From contig NZ_CAMPPY010000001.1 of NCBI RefSeq assembly GCF_946902915.1, positions 434,001 to 498,000 on the forward strand: 64,000 nucleotides of DNA, given 5' to 3'. The notes under the pieces were generated by a model, which saw only the letters and a program-made list of their open reading frames with translations, ran no database searches and had not been told where the DNA came from. Shown piece after piece: positions 19,248 to 27,465 of this stretch. Made by a program: the position numbers and the translations under genes. Positions within the stretch are counted from its first letter, which is position 1. Each line of letters begins with the position of its first letter. The stretch is from Streptococcus sp. Marseille-Q5986 (GTDB lineage Bacteria > Bacillota > Bacilli > Lactobacillales > Streptococcaceae).

Positions 19248-20843
19248 ATGAAACGAATACTTTTTGAACTTATTTTTATCGCAACGACCTGGTATATCTT
19301 TTTACCGCCCTTCAATTTTACCAGTTGGGAATTTATCTTTTTCCTATGTGGACATTTGGTGGTGATGGGGATTTTGTTTAGTTTTCGAAGGGATACCAAT
19401 CCTTTCAAGACAGTTCACGTACGTCATGGCAAGGCTACCAAAGATTTCAATCTAGAAGGATTTCATTTTAATAGACTAGGTGGAGGATTATTGCTGGCTG
19501 CAGGCCTTATCTTTGCCCTTGCTGGTCTGGTAAGTCTAGTGACCTCTAGCTTTTTCCAAGCAAAAAATTATGCTAATGTGGTGTCCATCACAGAAAAAGA
19601 CTTTAAAGATTTTCCTAAGAGTGATACCAGTAAGGTTCCAATCCTAGATCGGAGCACCGCAGAAAAGATTGGTGACCGTTACCTGGGCTCTCTGACGGAT
19701 AAGGTCTCCCAGTACGTAGCAGCAGATACTTATACCCAGCTGACGGTTGATGGCAAACCCTATCGGGTGACACCTTTGGAGTATGCTGATCCGATTAAAT
19801 GGTTCAATAATCAGTCCAAGGGAATTGGTGAGTATATCAAGGTTGATATGGTGACAGGGAACGCTGAATTGGTAGACTTGAAAACACCGATGAAGTATTC
19901 GGACTCCGAGTATTTTAACCGAGACGTCAAACGTCATCTTCGGATCAAGTACCCAACCAAGATTTTTAAAACGCCATCCTTTGAGGTGGATGATGAAGGC
20001 AATCCTTTCTATGTAGCAACCGTTTATCAAAAGCAGTTTGGTCTAGGAGTCCCTCGTCCTTCATCTGTTATTATCTTAGATGCTACCAGTGGAGAAACCA
20101 AGGAATACAGTTTGGATGAAGTCCCAGAATGGGTGGATCGTGTCTATCCTGCGGAAGAAACTATCGAGCAAATCAACTACAACGGCAAGTATAAAGACGG
20201 CTTCTGGAATGCCTTGATATCTAAGAAAAACGTTACCCAAACGACAGAGGGCTATAACTATCTTTCTATCGGAAATGACATTTATCTTTATACGGGGGTG
20301 ACTTCAGCCAATGCTGATGAAAGTAATCTAGGATTTATCCTTGAAAATATGCGCACTGGTGAAATCACCAAGTACAATCTAGCTTCAGCAACCGAAGAAT
20401 CAGCCCGTGCTTCCGCAGAAGGAGCAGTGCAAGAGAAGGCCTACAAGGCTACCTTCCCTATCCTTGTCAATCTCAATGACAAACCGCTCTATATCATGGG
20501 CTTGAAGGACAACGCAGGCTTGGTCAAGGAGTACGCATTGGTCGATGCCGTGGAGTACCAAAACGTCATTGTAGCAACTACGGTAGATGAACTCCTTAGC
20601 AAATATGCCAATAAAAATGACCTCGAGCTGGATAATGAAACGGTAGAAAACATCAAGGGAGTGGTTTCAGACCTTAAAACAGCTGTTATCAAGGGGGATA
20701 CCGTCTACTTCTTCAAAGTTGATGGCAAGATTTACAAAGTCAAGGCCTCAGTGTCAGACGACCTTCCTTACCTCGAAAATGGCCAATCCTTCGAAGGTCA
20801 AGTTGGAAAAGATAACTATCTCAAGACCTTTAAAGTCAAGTAA
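19248..20843 (+). CDS. Conserved membrane protein with large extracytoplasmic domain, function unknown
   Basis: I do not recognise this 531-aa protein by function. Three N-terminal hydrophobic segments (residues ~2-25, ~28-47 and ~82-105) are followed by ~420 residues of soluble sequence, probably outside the cell. That domain contains repeat-like phrases about 70 residues apart (KPYRVTPLEYADPIKWF; GNPFYVATVYQ; GNDIYLYTGVTSANADES; KPLYIMGLKD; GKIYKVKA), which hints at internally repeated beta units. The ribosome site is TTAGGAGGA. The position right after the deformylase-like gene suggests one transcript. No enzymatic motif is seen. Confidence 0.75.
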   Translation: MKRILFELIFIATTWYIFLPPFNFTSWEFIFFLCGHLVVMGILFSFRRDTNPFKTVHVRHGKATKDFNLEGFHFNRLGGGLLLAAGLIFALAGLVSLVTSSFFQAKNYANVVSITEKDFKDFPKSDTSKVPILDRSTAEKIGDRYLGSLTDKVSQYVAADTYTQLTVDGKPYRVTPLEYADPIKWFNNQSKGIGEYIKVDMVTGNAELVDLKTPMKYSDSEYFNRDVKRHLRIKYPTKIFKTPSFEVDDEGNPFYVATVYQKQFGLGVPRPSSVIILDATSGETKEYSLDEVPEWVDRVYPAEETIEQINYNGKYKDGFWNALISKKNVTQTTEGYNYLSIGNDIYLYTGVTSANADESNLGFILENMRTGEITKYNLASATEESARASAEGAVQEKAYKATFPILVNLNDKPLYIMGLKDNAGLVKEYALVDAVEYQNVIVATTVDELLSKYANKNDLELDNETVENIKGVVSDLKTAVIKGDTVYFFKVDGKIYKVKASVSDDLPYLENGQSFEGQVGKDNYLKTFKVK

Positions 20844-20909
20844 AAACAGCTTTATTTAGAAAGTATATGTTATAATGAAGTAAATGAAGGACTAATGGAG
20901 GACAAACAA

Positions 20910-21074
20910 ATGGGTTTTTATTTGATGGTTGTTTCAATGTTACTCGGACTACTCGCTTTGAAGATAGGTTCTTCTCAGTTTAAGGAGAAAAATGTTAACT
21001 TCTTATCTATCTTAACAAGCTTAGCTGGCGTAGCCCTTGTTCTTGTGGCTATCTGGTTGGGATGGCCAAAATAA
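20910..21074 (+). CDS. Small membrane protein, 54 aa
   Basis: An intact 54-codon frame begins ATG at 20910 with a TGGAGGAC ribosome site at 20896, and an extended -10 (TGTTATAAT, hexamer 20871-20876) lies upstream. The peptide has two hydrophobic stretches (residues ~2-19 and ~32-52, ending WLGWPK) joined by a polar turn, a hairpin-type membrane protein. A strong terminator follows directly. Ribosome site, promoter and terminator make it a real gene despite its size. Function unknown. Confidence 0.8.
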   Translation: MGFYLMVVSMLLGLLALKIGSSQFKEKNVNFLSILTSLAGVALVLVAIWLGWPK

Positions 21075-21080
21075 ACAGAG

Positions 21081-21106
21081 AAACCTCGGTATGAACCGAG
21101 GTTTTT
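21081..21106 (+). terminator. Terminator after the 54-aa gene
   Basis: AAACCTCGGT pairs with ACCGAGGTTT around ATGA, followed by T residues. Confidence 0.88.
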
Positions 21107-21118
21107 AAGATGAAATTC

Positions 21119-21147
21119 TTGGTCGTGATCGAAAAATATGCTACACT
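21119..21147 (+). promoter_or_regulatory. Promoter of yaaA placed for a leaderless start
   Basis: TTGGTC (21119-21124), a 17-base spacer and TACACT (21142-21147, with TG at -2) place transcription start at about 21154, which is the A of the yaaA ATG. No ribosome site precedes the gene. Confidence 0.6.
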
Positions 21148-21153
21148 AACAAT

Positions 21154-21882
21154 ATGAAAATTTTAATCCCAACAGCAAAAGAAATGAACACAGACCATCC
21201 TTGTATCGAAGCACTTCCCTTGAGGAAAGAAAGTCAGGCAGTTCTTGACTCACTGGCGTACTACTCAGCTAGTGAATTAGAGACCTTTTATAAGGTATCT
21301 GCCGCGAAAGCAGAAGAAGAGCACGCTCGTATTCAAGTTCTAAAAGATCAAAGAGCTAAACATTATCCAGCCTTGAAACTCTTTGATGGTCTCATGTATC
21401 GCCACATCAAACGAGATGGGTTAACCGAGGCCGAACAAACCTATCTTGAAAATCATGTCCTGATTACCTCGGCTTTATACGGTGTTATCCCCGCCTTATC
21501 GCCCATGGCTCCTCACCGTTTGGACTTCTTGATGAAGTTAAAAGTCACTGGTAAGACTTTAAAGAGTCATTGGAAGTCAGTCTACGATGAGGCGCTAGAG
21601 GATGAGGATTTGATATTCTCCCTCCTATCATCAGAGTTTGAAACCGTATTTTCGAAGGAAATCAGAGAAAAGATGGTGACCTTCAAATTTATGGAGGACA
21701 AGGCAGGTAAGTTGAAAATCCACTCAACCATTTCAAAAAAAGCCCGTGGTGCCTTTTTGACCGCCTTGATAGAGGGGCAAGTCCAAACAGTCGAACAAGC
21801 TCGCCAGCTCAGTTTTGCAAGTTTTGACTACCGACCTGATTTATCAAGTGACTTAGAACTTGTCTTTGTGAAACAAGCATAA
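21154..21882 (+). CDS. yaaA: Peroxide stress protein YaaA (DUF328)
   Basis: The 242-aa protein begins MKILIPTAKEM, the family opening (ILiSPAK in E. coli). It carries the LFDGLMYRHIK and VLITSALYGVIPALSPMAPHRLDF blocks that define YaaA. E. coli YaaA lowers intracellular iron during peroxide stress; the role in streptococci is inferred. The promoter position suggests a leaderless mRNA. The length is normal. Confidence 0.93.
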   Translation: MKILIPTAKEMNTDHPCIEALPLRKESQAVLDSLAYYSASELETFYKVSAAKAEEEHARIQVLKDQRAKHYPALKLFDGLMYRHIKRDGLTEAEQTYLENHVLITSALYGVIPALSPMAPHRLDFLMKLKVTGKTLKSHWKSVYDEALEDEDLIFSLLSSEFETVFSKEIREKMVTFKFMEDKAGKLKIHSTISKKARGAFLTALIEGQVQTVEQARQLSFASFDYRPDLSSDLELVFVKQA

Positions 21883-21907
21883 AACCAGCTCGAATGAGCT
21901 GGTTTTT
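21882..21907. terminator. Bidirectional terminator yaaA / FMN reductase gene
   Basis: AAAACCAGCTC pairs with GAGCTGGTTTT around a short loop, with A and T runs outside, between two convergent genes. Confidence 0.88.
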
Positions 21908-21913
21908 GCTGGA

Positions 21914-22462
21914 TTAGTTGATGGCTACAAGAAGGTCGTCCGCTTGTTTTGCAAGTGATGAAGCAGTTGCTTCTTCTAACACCAATTTTCCATCTGCCCA
22001 AGCAGAGTCATTGACACGAGCAGCTGTAAAGTCGCCAACGACTTGTGTACGGATAAATGGCAAGAGGTCTTTATAAATCGCAAAGAGTTGTTCGTGACCG
22101 GCATTGGCTACAGATGAGACAGTAACAAACTTGTCTTGGAGGGCAGAAGCACCACGTGTATTAGACAAATCAATCGCACGAGAGAGCCAGTCAAGCAAGT
22201 TTTTCACTGTTCCAGGGATAGAGAAGTTGTAGACTGGAGAGAAGATCCAGATCGCATCCGCAGCAAGGACTGCTTCACGAGCAGCAGCTACAGCTGGATG
22301 AGTTGGAACTTCAAGATCTTGGCTGAAGAGAGGAACAGCTGAGTAATCAAGATAGCTGACTTCCGCTTTTCCGGCAAGTGCTTTCTCAGCTTCGAGGGCC
22401 ATTTGGTGGTTGAAAGAACCTTGGCGAAGCGAACCGACGATAAATAATACTTTTTTAGACAT
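21914..22462 (-). CDS. NADPH-dependent FMN reductase
   Basis: A 182-aa flavodoxin-like protein with the FMN phosphate loop GSLRQGSFNHQMA (~residue 10) and the family motif SPVYNFSIPGTVKNLLDW (~75). This matches the NADPH-dependent FMN/quinone/azo reductase family (PF03358). Substrate not determinable. It is preceded by its ribosome site (AGGAGAC on the minus strand). A MarR gene in the same orientation lies 91 bases upstream, and this arrangement suggests MarR control in response to redox-active or aromatic compounds, an inference. Confidence 0.88.
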   Translation of the reverse strand: MSKKVLFIVGSLRQGSFNHQMALEAEKALAGKAEVSYLDYSAVPLFSQDLEVPTHPAVAAAREAVLAADAIWIFSPVYNFSIPGTVKNLLDWLSRAIDLSNTRGASALQDKFVTVSSVANAGHEQLFAIYKDLLPFIRTQVVGDFTAARVNDSAWADGKLVLEEATASSLAKQADDLLVAIN

Positions 22463-22553
22463 GATATGTCTCCTTTAGTTTAAAATTCAAAGAGCGAACT
22501 CTTTTGTTACCATATATGTTACAACAAATGATACTAATTAGCAATAATTTTGC

Positions 22554-23000
22554 TCACAAATTTTTAAATTTTTTTAAAATCTGGATTAAGTCTTCCTTTT
22601 CGCCATCTTCCAAGATGCTGAGTGCTTCTACGATAGAATCGATATGGTCAGGAAGAACCTCTTCGATTTTTATGCGTCCTGCAGGTGTTAATTTCAGGAA
22701 AAAAGAGCGACGATCCTTGGGGTCACAAGTTCTAGAAATCCACCCATCTCGAACCATGTTTCGAATAACAACAGTCATATTTCCAGAAGTGGCTAGCATT
22801 TTTTCAATCAAATCCTGAATGCGCAGTTCCCCCTTGCTATAGAGGGTTTCCAAAACTGAAAATTGAGTGGGTGTTAGCCCGTGTTCTTTAGCAGCCTTGG
22901 CTTCATATGGTTTAAAAGTTCGTATGGCTTTATTGAGGACGATAGCCATTTTTAAGTCTAATTGATTATCGGAAATTTTCTTTTTCAAATATTGTTTCAT
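22554..23000 (-). CDS. MarR family transcriptional regulator
   Basis: A 148-aa regulator with a MarR winged helix. The recognition region is around GLTPTQFSVLETLYSKGELRI (~40-60) and EKMLATSGNMTVVIRNM. The wing is DGWISRTCDPKDRRSFFLKLT (~85-105), with the DxRs motif characteristic of MarR. It lies upstream of and in the same direction as the FMN reductase gene, which is its most likely target. Promoter-like TATTGATAAAATAA lies just upstream on the minus strand. Confidence 0.9.
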   Translation of the reverse strand: MKQYLKKKISDNQLDLKMAIVLNKAIRTFKPYEAKAAKEHGLTPTQFSVLETLYSKGELRIQDLIEKMLATSGNMTVVIRNMVRDGWISRTCDPKDRRSFFLKLTPAGRIKIEEVLPDHIDSIVEALSILEDGEKEDLIQILKKFKNL

Positions 23001-23083
23001 AAGGTTATTTTATCAATAATTAGGCAGAAAAACAAGAACTTACATTTTATAGGAAAAGATTCTTAGAATGTTCCTGTCTTCAC

Positions 23084-23112
23084 TTGTAATAAAGGAGGAG
23101 AGATGGTAAAAT
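23084..23112 (+). promoter_or_regulatory. Promoter placing the transcript start on a GTG codon
   Basis: TTGTAA (23084-23089), 17 bases, then TAAAAT with an upstream TGG (23107-23112). The start point would be near 23119, the G of the GTG start of the next gene. Confidence 0.55.
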
Positions 23113-23118
23113 AGACGA

Positions 23119-23595
23119 GTGAAACTAAGACAGAAAAACGCAAAAAACAAGCTACTTTTACAGTATGGAATCGGCATTGCTCTGGTAGTACTAGTCATGA
23201 CCACTTCCTTCCTTTATCTGATATCTCTCAGTATGAAACCCTATCAAGATGCTAGAGTTGAGGGAGAAAAACTAGCCAAGCAGTATGCAGAATTGGAAAA
23301 GGCAGATCAGATTGATTTCTATAATGGACTAGAAGGTTATTACAGCGTTCTGGGGCATAATAAAAAGCAAGAGGCCATTGCCGTACTGATTGAAAAGAAT
23401 GACCACAAGATTTATGTTTATCAGCTTGACAAGGGGATTTCTCAAGACAAGGCGGCGACGATTTCGAGGGAAAAAGGAGCTAGCGACATTGACAAAATCA
23501 CCTTTGGTCGCTATCAGGACAAGCCGATTTGGGAAGTCAAGTCAGGAAAACAGTACTATCTGGTTGACTTTGAAACAGGAGCAGTGATCCAATAA
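23119..23595 (+). CDS. TseB-like (DUF5590/YpmB) membrane-anchored protein
   Basis: A 158-aa protein with one N-terminal membrane anchor (~residues 15-38) and an extracytoplasmic domain of two similar halves. One reads FYNGLEGYYSVLGHNKKQEAIAVLI and the other IDKITFGRYQDKPIWEVKSG, ending in YLVDFETGAVI. This is the DUF5590 fold of B. subtilis YpmB/TseB, a modulator of cell-wall elongation that acts with PBP2A. In B. subtilis, too, ypmB precedes an aspartate aminotransferase gene, supporting the assignment. The start is GTG without a properly spaced ribosome site; GGAGGAG is about 18 bases upstream. Confidence 0.8.
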   Translation: MKLRQKNAKNKLLLQYGIGIALVVLVMTTSFLYLISLSMKPYQDARVEGEKLAKQYAELEKADQIDFYNGLEGYYSVLGHNKKQEAIAVLIEKNDHKIYVYQLDKGISQDKAATISREKGASDIDKITFGRYQDKPIWEVKSGKQYYLVDFETGAVIQ

Positions 23596-23604
23596 GGAGG
23601 GCAT

Positions 23605-24783
23605 ATGAAACTACCCAAGCGTGTACTAGAAATGGAAGAAAGCGTCACTCTAGCCAGTGATGCAAGAGCCAAGGCATTAAAAGCTCAAGGAAAGGATGTT
23701 CTTTTCTTAACCTTGGGACAGCCTGATTTTCATACTCCTGAAAACATTCAGGATGCAGCGATAGAAGCAATTCGAGATGGGCGAGCTTCCTTCTATACAG
23801 TTGTATCGGGTCTACCAGAGTTAAAAGCGGCGGTTAATACCTATTTTGAACGCTACTATGGGTATTCTGTAGCAGCTAACGAGGTTACCTTTGCCACTGG
23901 TGCCAAGTTCTCCCTCTACACCTTCTTTATGGCTGTGGTCAATCCAGACGATGAGGTCATCATCCCTACTCCTTACTGGGTCAGTTATGGGGATCAAGTC
24001 AAGATGGTAGAAGGAGTGCCAGTCTTTGTCCTGGCCAAGGAAGACAATCACTTTAAAGTAACAGTAGAGCAGCTAGAAGCAGCCCGAACAGATAAGACCA
24101 AGGTTTTGGTTCTCAATTCGCCATCCAATCCGACCGGTATGATCTACTCTCGTGAGGAACTCTTGGCTATCGGAAATTGGGCGGTTGAACATGATGTCCT
24201 TATCCTAGCAGATGATATTTACAGTCGTCTGGTTTATAACGGGAACGAATTTGTTCCAATCTCTAGTCTGTCAGAAGCTATTCGCAAGCAAACCATCGTG
24301 ATTAACGGTGTATCTAAGGCCTATGCTATGACTGGTTGGCGGGTAGGTTATGCTGTGGGAAATCCTGAAATTATCGCTGCTATGAGCAAACTAACAGGAC
24401 AAACAACTTCAAATCTGACGGCAGTGTCTCAATATGCAACGATTGAGGCGCTGACTGGACCGCAAGACTCTGTTGAAACCATGCGCCAAGCCTTTGAAGA
24501 GCGTTTGAATACCATTTATCCACTCTTGTGCCAAGTGCCAGGATTTGAAGTTGTCAAGCCACAAGGAGCCTTCTATCTTTTCCCAAATGTTAAAAAAGCG
24601 ATGGAGATGAAGGGTTATACCGATGTGACGGACTTTACAACAGCTATCCTCGAAGAAGTTGGTCTTGCCTTGATTACAGGAGCTGGATTTGGAGCACCAG
24701 AAAATGTTCGCCTCAGCTATGCTACAGACTTAAATACATTAAAAGAAGCCATTCACCGTTTGCATCAATTTATGAAAAAATAA
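23605..24783 (+). CDS. aspC: Pyridoxal phosphate-dependent aminotransferase (aspartate aminotransferase type)
   Basis: A 392-aa class I aminotransferase. The substrate loop is LTLGQPDFHTPENI (~35). NSPSNPTG (~170) binds the cofactor region, DDIYSRLVY carries the PLP-contacting Asp/Tyr, and VSKAYAMTGWRVGY (~235) contains the Schiff-base lysine. It is of the subgroup Ib type that makes aspartate from oxaloacetate. It follows the TseB-like gene after nine bases, with an AAGGAGG ribosome site, so the two form an operon. Confidence 0.92.
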   Translation: MKLPKRVLEMEESVTLASDARAKALKAQGKDVLFLTLGQPDFHTPENIQDAAIEAIRDGRASFYTVVSGLPELKAAVNTYFERYYGYSVAANEVTFATGAKFSLYTFFMAVVNPDDEVIIPTPYWVSYGDQVKMVEGVPVFVLAKEDNHFKVTVEQLEAARTDKTKVLVLNSPSNPTGMIYSREELLAIGNWAVEHDVLILADDIYSRLVYNGNEFVPISSLSEAIRKQTIVINGVSKAYAMTGWRVGYAVGNPEIIAAMSKLTGQTTSNLTAVSQYATIEALTGPQDSVETMRQAFEERLNTIYPLLCQVPGFEVVKPQGAFYLFPNVKKAMEMKGYTDVTDFTTAILEEVGLALITGAGFGAPENVRLSYATDLNTLKEAIHRLHQFMKK

Positions 24784-24789
24784 AACTTA

Positions 24790-24819
24790 GAATCTTCGTC
24801 ATTTCGGTGAAGATTTTTT
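24790..24819 (+). terminator. Terminator after aspC
   Basis: AATCTTC (24791-24797) pairs with GAAGATT (24809-24815) and is followed by a T-run. Confidence 0.8.
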
Positions 24820-24960
24820 GTATCGAAAATCTGCTAAATTCCCAAACTAAGTTCCACTGGTTTTACTCATGCTTGATTTCATCGCTTTTGTAGCCAAAAG
24901 GAATCGAAAAAAGAGGGCACAAAATCCCCTCATCTGAAAGCATTTCAGATTAAGTTCCGC

Positions 24961-26118
24961 TATGGTGGAAGTTAGAGTGAGACGTTTGAATGGGGTTGAA
25001 GGTTCGTTTTTAGAACCACTGTTGAAGCAATTTAGAAGATTGACAGCCGTCTTCTGCAGGTATTTTAGAAATGCCGAGAAGCTTAGGAATCCCTTCTCCG
25101 TAAGTAAAGGCAAAGAGTTCATAGGCTGACTCTCCATTCAAAGCAGCTCGTTTGACACTGTTGACATGCGAACAGACGAGATGGATGTCCTCTTGAATGA
25201 AGTTATCAGAGGAAGTTCCTTTAGGTAGAAGGTCGCGAATCAGCGTGTGAATGTTCTCAATTCTCCCTTTCTGGTCAGAGCGATTAGGGTCACAAAAGAA
25301 AAGTTTACTTTCTCCTCGAACATCCATTTCGATATCATCGCCCCTGGCAAACTCTCCACCATTATCGGTAAGAATGACGGGAAAGAGTTGGAAAAAGTCT
25401 TTGTTCGCTTGGTGAAGAGTGTTCTTAATATCATGAGGTGTTTGGTAACCGCAAGGGCAGTTTTATTCTCCAGCAGCCTAGCGAAGATAAAGTTACAGAA
25501 GGAAAGATTGAAGGTGACTAGGATTTTACCTCCCATTCTGCCCATAACCGTGTCCATTTCCAGCCATGAGTCTAGTTGATTCAGGGCTAAATAGATTTGA
25601 AAATCCTCAGAGGAACGGTTTTTTAGCTTCTTTAGGGATGGAAGGTAGCTTATTTTTCCGTCTTTCTTTAAATTTAACGGCTCTGGCTAGGTCAATAGGA
25701 GCGATAGATAGGTATCCTTTTCGGAGTCCCAGAAAGTCTTGGAATTGAGAGGAGTTCCTTCACGATCCTCGACAAGAGTTTGTTCGTATTGCTTTTGAGC
25801 TTGTTTAGCAAGGCAGAAGATTTTTTTAAATCCGCAATTTTGTCTTCTTTTAGGGCAATCATTACAGACAGAGGGAGCCTTATCGAGTAAAGTGCAAGGA
25901 AGGTTATCACACGTAGACTCTCGGCCTTGTCTATTTCTTTTGACTTCTTTTGAAACAGTAGTTGGGTCTTTTAGAATGGATTGTCCAATAGTTTTGAAGG
26001 TTTCACCGCGCTCTAAGCCTAGTTGGATATCATTACGGTCTGAAAGGGTAAGGTGTTTCTGTTTGGTCAGAGTAGATCTCATTTCTAACTCAAACGTCTC
26101 ACACTTAATTCCACCATG
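24961..26118 (-). mobile_element. IS30-family insertion sequence remnant
   Basis: Imperfect terminal inverted repeats are visible: TATGGTGGAAGTTAGAGTGA (from 24961) followed by GACGTTTGA, against the reverse complement of the segment 26090-26118. About 24 of 29 bases agree. The 1.16-kb length suits IS30 elements. The transposase inside is broken. The element lies exactly between the aspC block and the mevalonate block, which are far apart in pneumococcus as I remember it, so it may mark a rearrangement end. Confidence 0.8.
25010..26082 (-). pseudogene. IS30 family transposase, frameshifted
   Basis: The N-terminal part (26082 to ~25690) opens MRSTLTKQKHLTLSDRNDIQ and contains the IS30 helix-turn-helix (IGQSILKDPTTVSKEVKRN) and a cysteine cluster. 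The middle part (25557 to ~25330) has MDTVMGRMGGKILVTFNLSF with the first catalytic Asp. The C-terminal part (25327-25010) has DPNRSDQKGRIENIHTLIRD with the catalytic Glu. The three parts are in different frames, so at least two frameshifts inactivate it. Adding them up gives about 357 codons, somewhat above the usual size. Confidence 0.88.
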
Positions 26119-26186
26119 AAAATCCGTTTTAGACGAATTTCCACTTCGATCAGGAAAGTGGAAGTTACTTTGAGAAGTTACCAAGC

Positions 26187-26218
26187 AAAGACTTGATTTG
26201 TTGAATCAAGTCTTTTTT
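26187..26218 (+). terminator. Terminator downstream of IS30 remnant
   Basis: AAGACTTGATT pairs with AATCAAGTCTT around a 5-base loop, with six T residues after. It isolates mvaS from upstream transcription. Confidence 0.85.
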
Positions 26219-26292
26219 CTCTCATTTGTTCCTATTTGTGATAAAATGGAATAGAACGATTTTTTACAATGAATGAAAAAACAGAGGTAAAT

Positions 26293-27465
26293 ATGACAAT
26301 CGGTATTGATAAGATTGGTTTTGCGACCAGTCAATATGTCTTGAAATTACAAGACCTAGCAGAAGCAAGAGGAGTTGAGCCTGATAAATATAGTAAGGGT
26401 CTCTTATTAAACGAAATTAGCATTGCACCATTGACTGAGGATGTTGTCACCTTAGCTGCCAGTGCAAGTAACTCTATTCTAACAGAGAAAGAAAAAGAAG
26501 AAATTGACATGGTCATCGTGGCGACCGAGTCAGGGATTGACCAGAGTAAGGCAGCGGCGGTCTTTGTTCACGGTCTATTAGGTATCCAGCCGTTCGCTCG
26601 CAGTTTTGAAATCAAAGAAGCTTGTTATGGAGCAACAGCTGCCCTCCATTATGCTAAGTTGTATGTGGAAAATTCTCCAGAGTCTAAGGTCTTGGTCATC
26701 GCCAGTGATATTGCCAAGTACGGTGTGGCGACTCCAGGTGAACCAACTCAGGGAGCTGGGAGTGTGGCGATGTTGATTACGCAAAATCCGCGTACCATGG
26801 CTTTTAACAATGATAATGTTGCCCAAACGCGTGATATTATGGATTTCTGGCGTCCGAACTATTCAACCACTCCTTATGTAAACGGCTTGTACTCAACTCA
26901 GCAATATCTTGACAGTCTTACGACGACTTGGGATGAATACAAGAAACGTTATGATTGGACTATGAATGATTTTGCGGCCATCTGCTTCCACTTGCCTTAT
27001 CCCAAATTAGCCCTAAAAGGCTTGCGTAAGATGATGGATAAGACTTTGCCTCAGGAAAAAAAGGATAGTCTGCAAGAAAACTTTGATAAGTCCATTCTCT
27101 ACAGTCAGATGATTGGGAATATCTACACAGGTTCCCTCTTCCTCGGGCTCCTCTCTCTTTTGGAAAATGCAGAGACTTTGAAGGCTGGAGATAAAATTGC
27201 CCTCTACAGTTACGGAAGTGGAGCGGTTTCAGAGTTCTTTAGTGGCGAATTGATTGAAGGCTATGAGGCTTACCTTGATAAGGATCGCTTGAGTAAACTC
27301 AAACAACGTACAGCATTGTCTGTTGCAGACTATGAAAAAGTCTTCTTCGAAGAGGTGCAGTTGGATGAGTCTGGCTCAGCCCAATTTGCAGGTTTTGAAA
27401 ATCAAGACTATGCCTTGGTTGAAATTGTCGACCACCAACGCCGTTATAGCAAGGTTAAAAAGTAA
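26293..27465 (+). CDS. mvaS: Hydroxymethylglutaryl-CoA synthase
   Basis: This enzyme condenses acetyl-CoA with acetoacetyl-CoA in the mevalonate route to isoprenoids, used by streptococci instead of the MEP route. The 390-aa protein has the general acid Glu in VATESGIDQSKA (~80), the nucleophile Cys in EACYGATAAL (~110) and the His in HLPYPKLAL (~235). I chose ATG 26293 (MTIGIDKIGF) because AGAGGT precedes it; an upstream ATG at 26269 has no ribosome site. The stop overlaps the mvaA start by one base (TAATG). Confidence 0.96.
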   Translation: MTIGIDKIGFATSQYVLKLQDLAEARGVEPDKYSKGLLLNEISIAPLTEDVVTLAASASNSILTEKEKEEIDMVIVATESGIDQSKAAAVFVHGLLGIQPFARSFEIKEACYGATAALHYAKLYVENSPESKVLVIASDIAKYGVATPGEPTQGAGSVAMLITQNPRTMAFNNDNVAQTRDIMDFWRPNYSTTPYVNGLYSTQQYLDSLTTTWDEYKKRYDWTMNDFAAICFHLPYPKLALKGLRKMMDKTLPQEKKDSLQENFDKSILYSQMIGNIYTGSLFLGLLSLLENAETLKAGDKIALYSYGSGAVSEFFSGELIEGYEAYLDKDRLSKLKQRTALSVADYEKVFFEEVQLDESGSAQFAGFENQDYALVEIVDHQRRYSKVKK

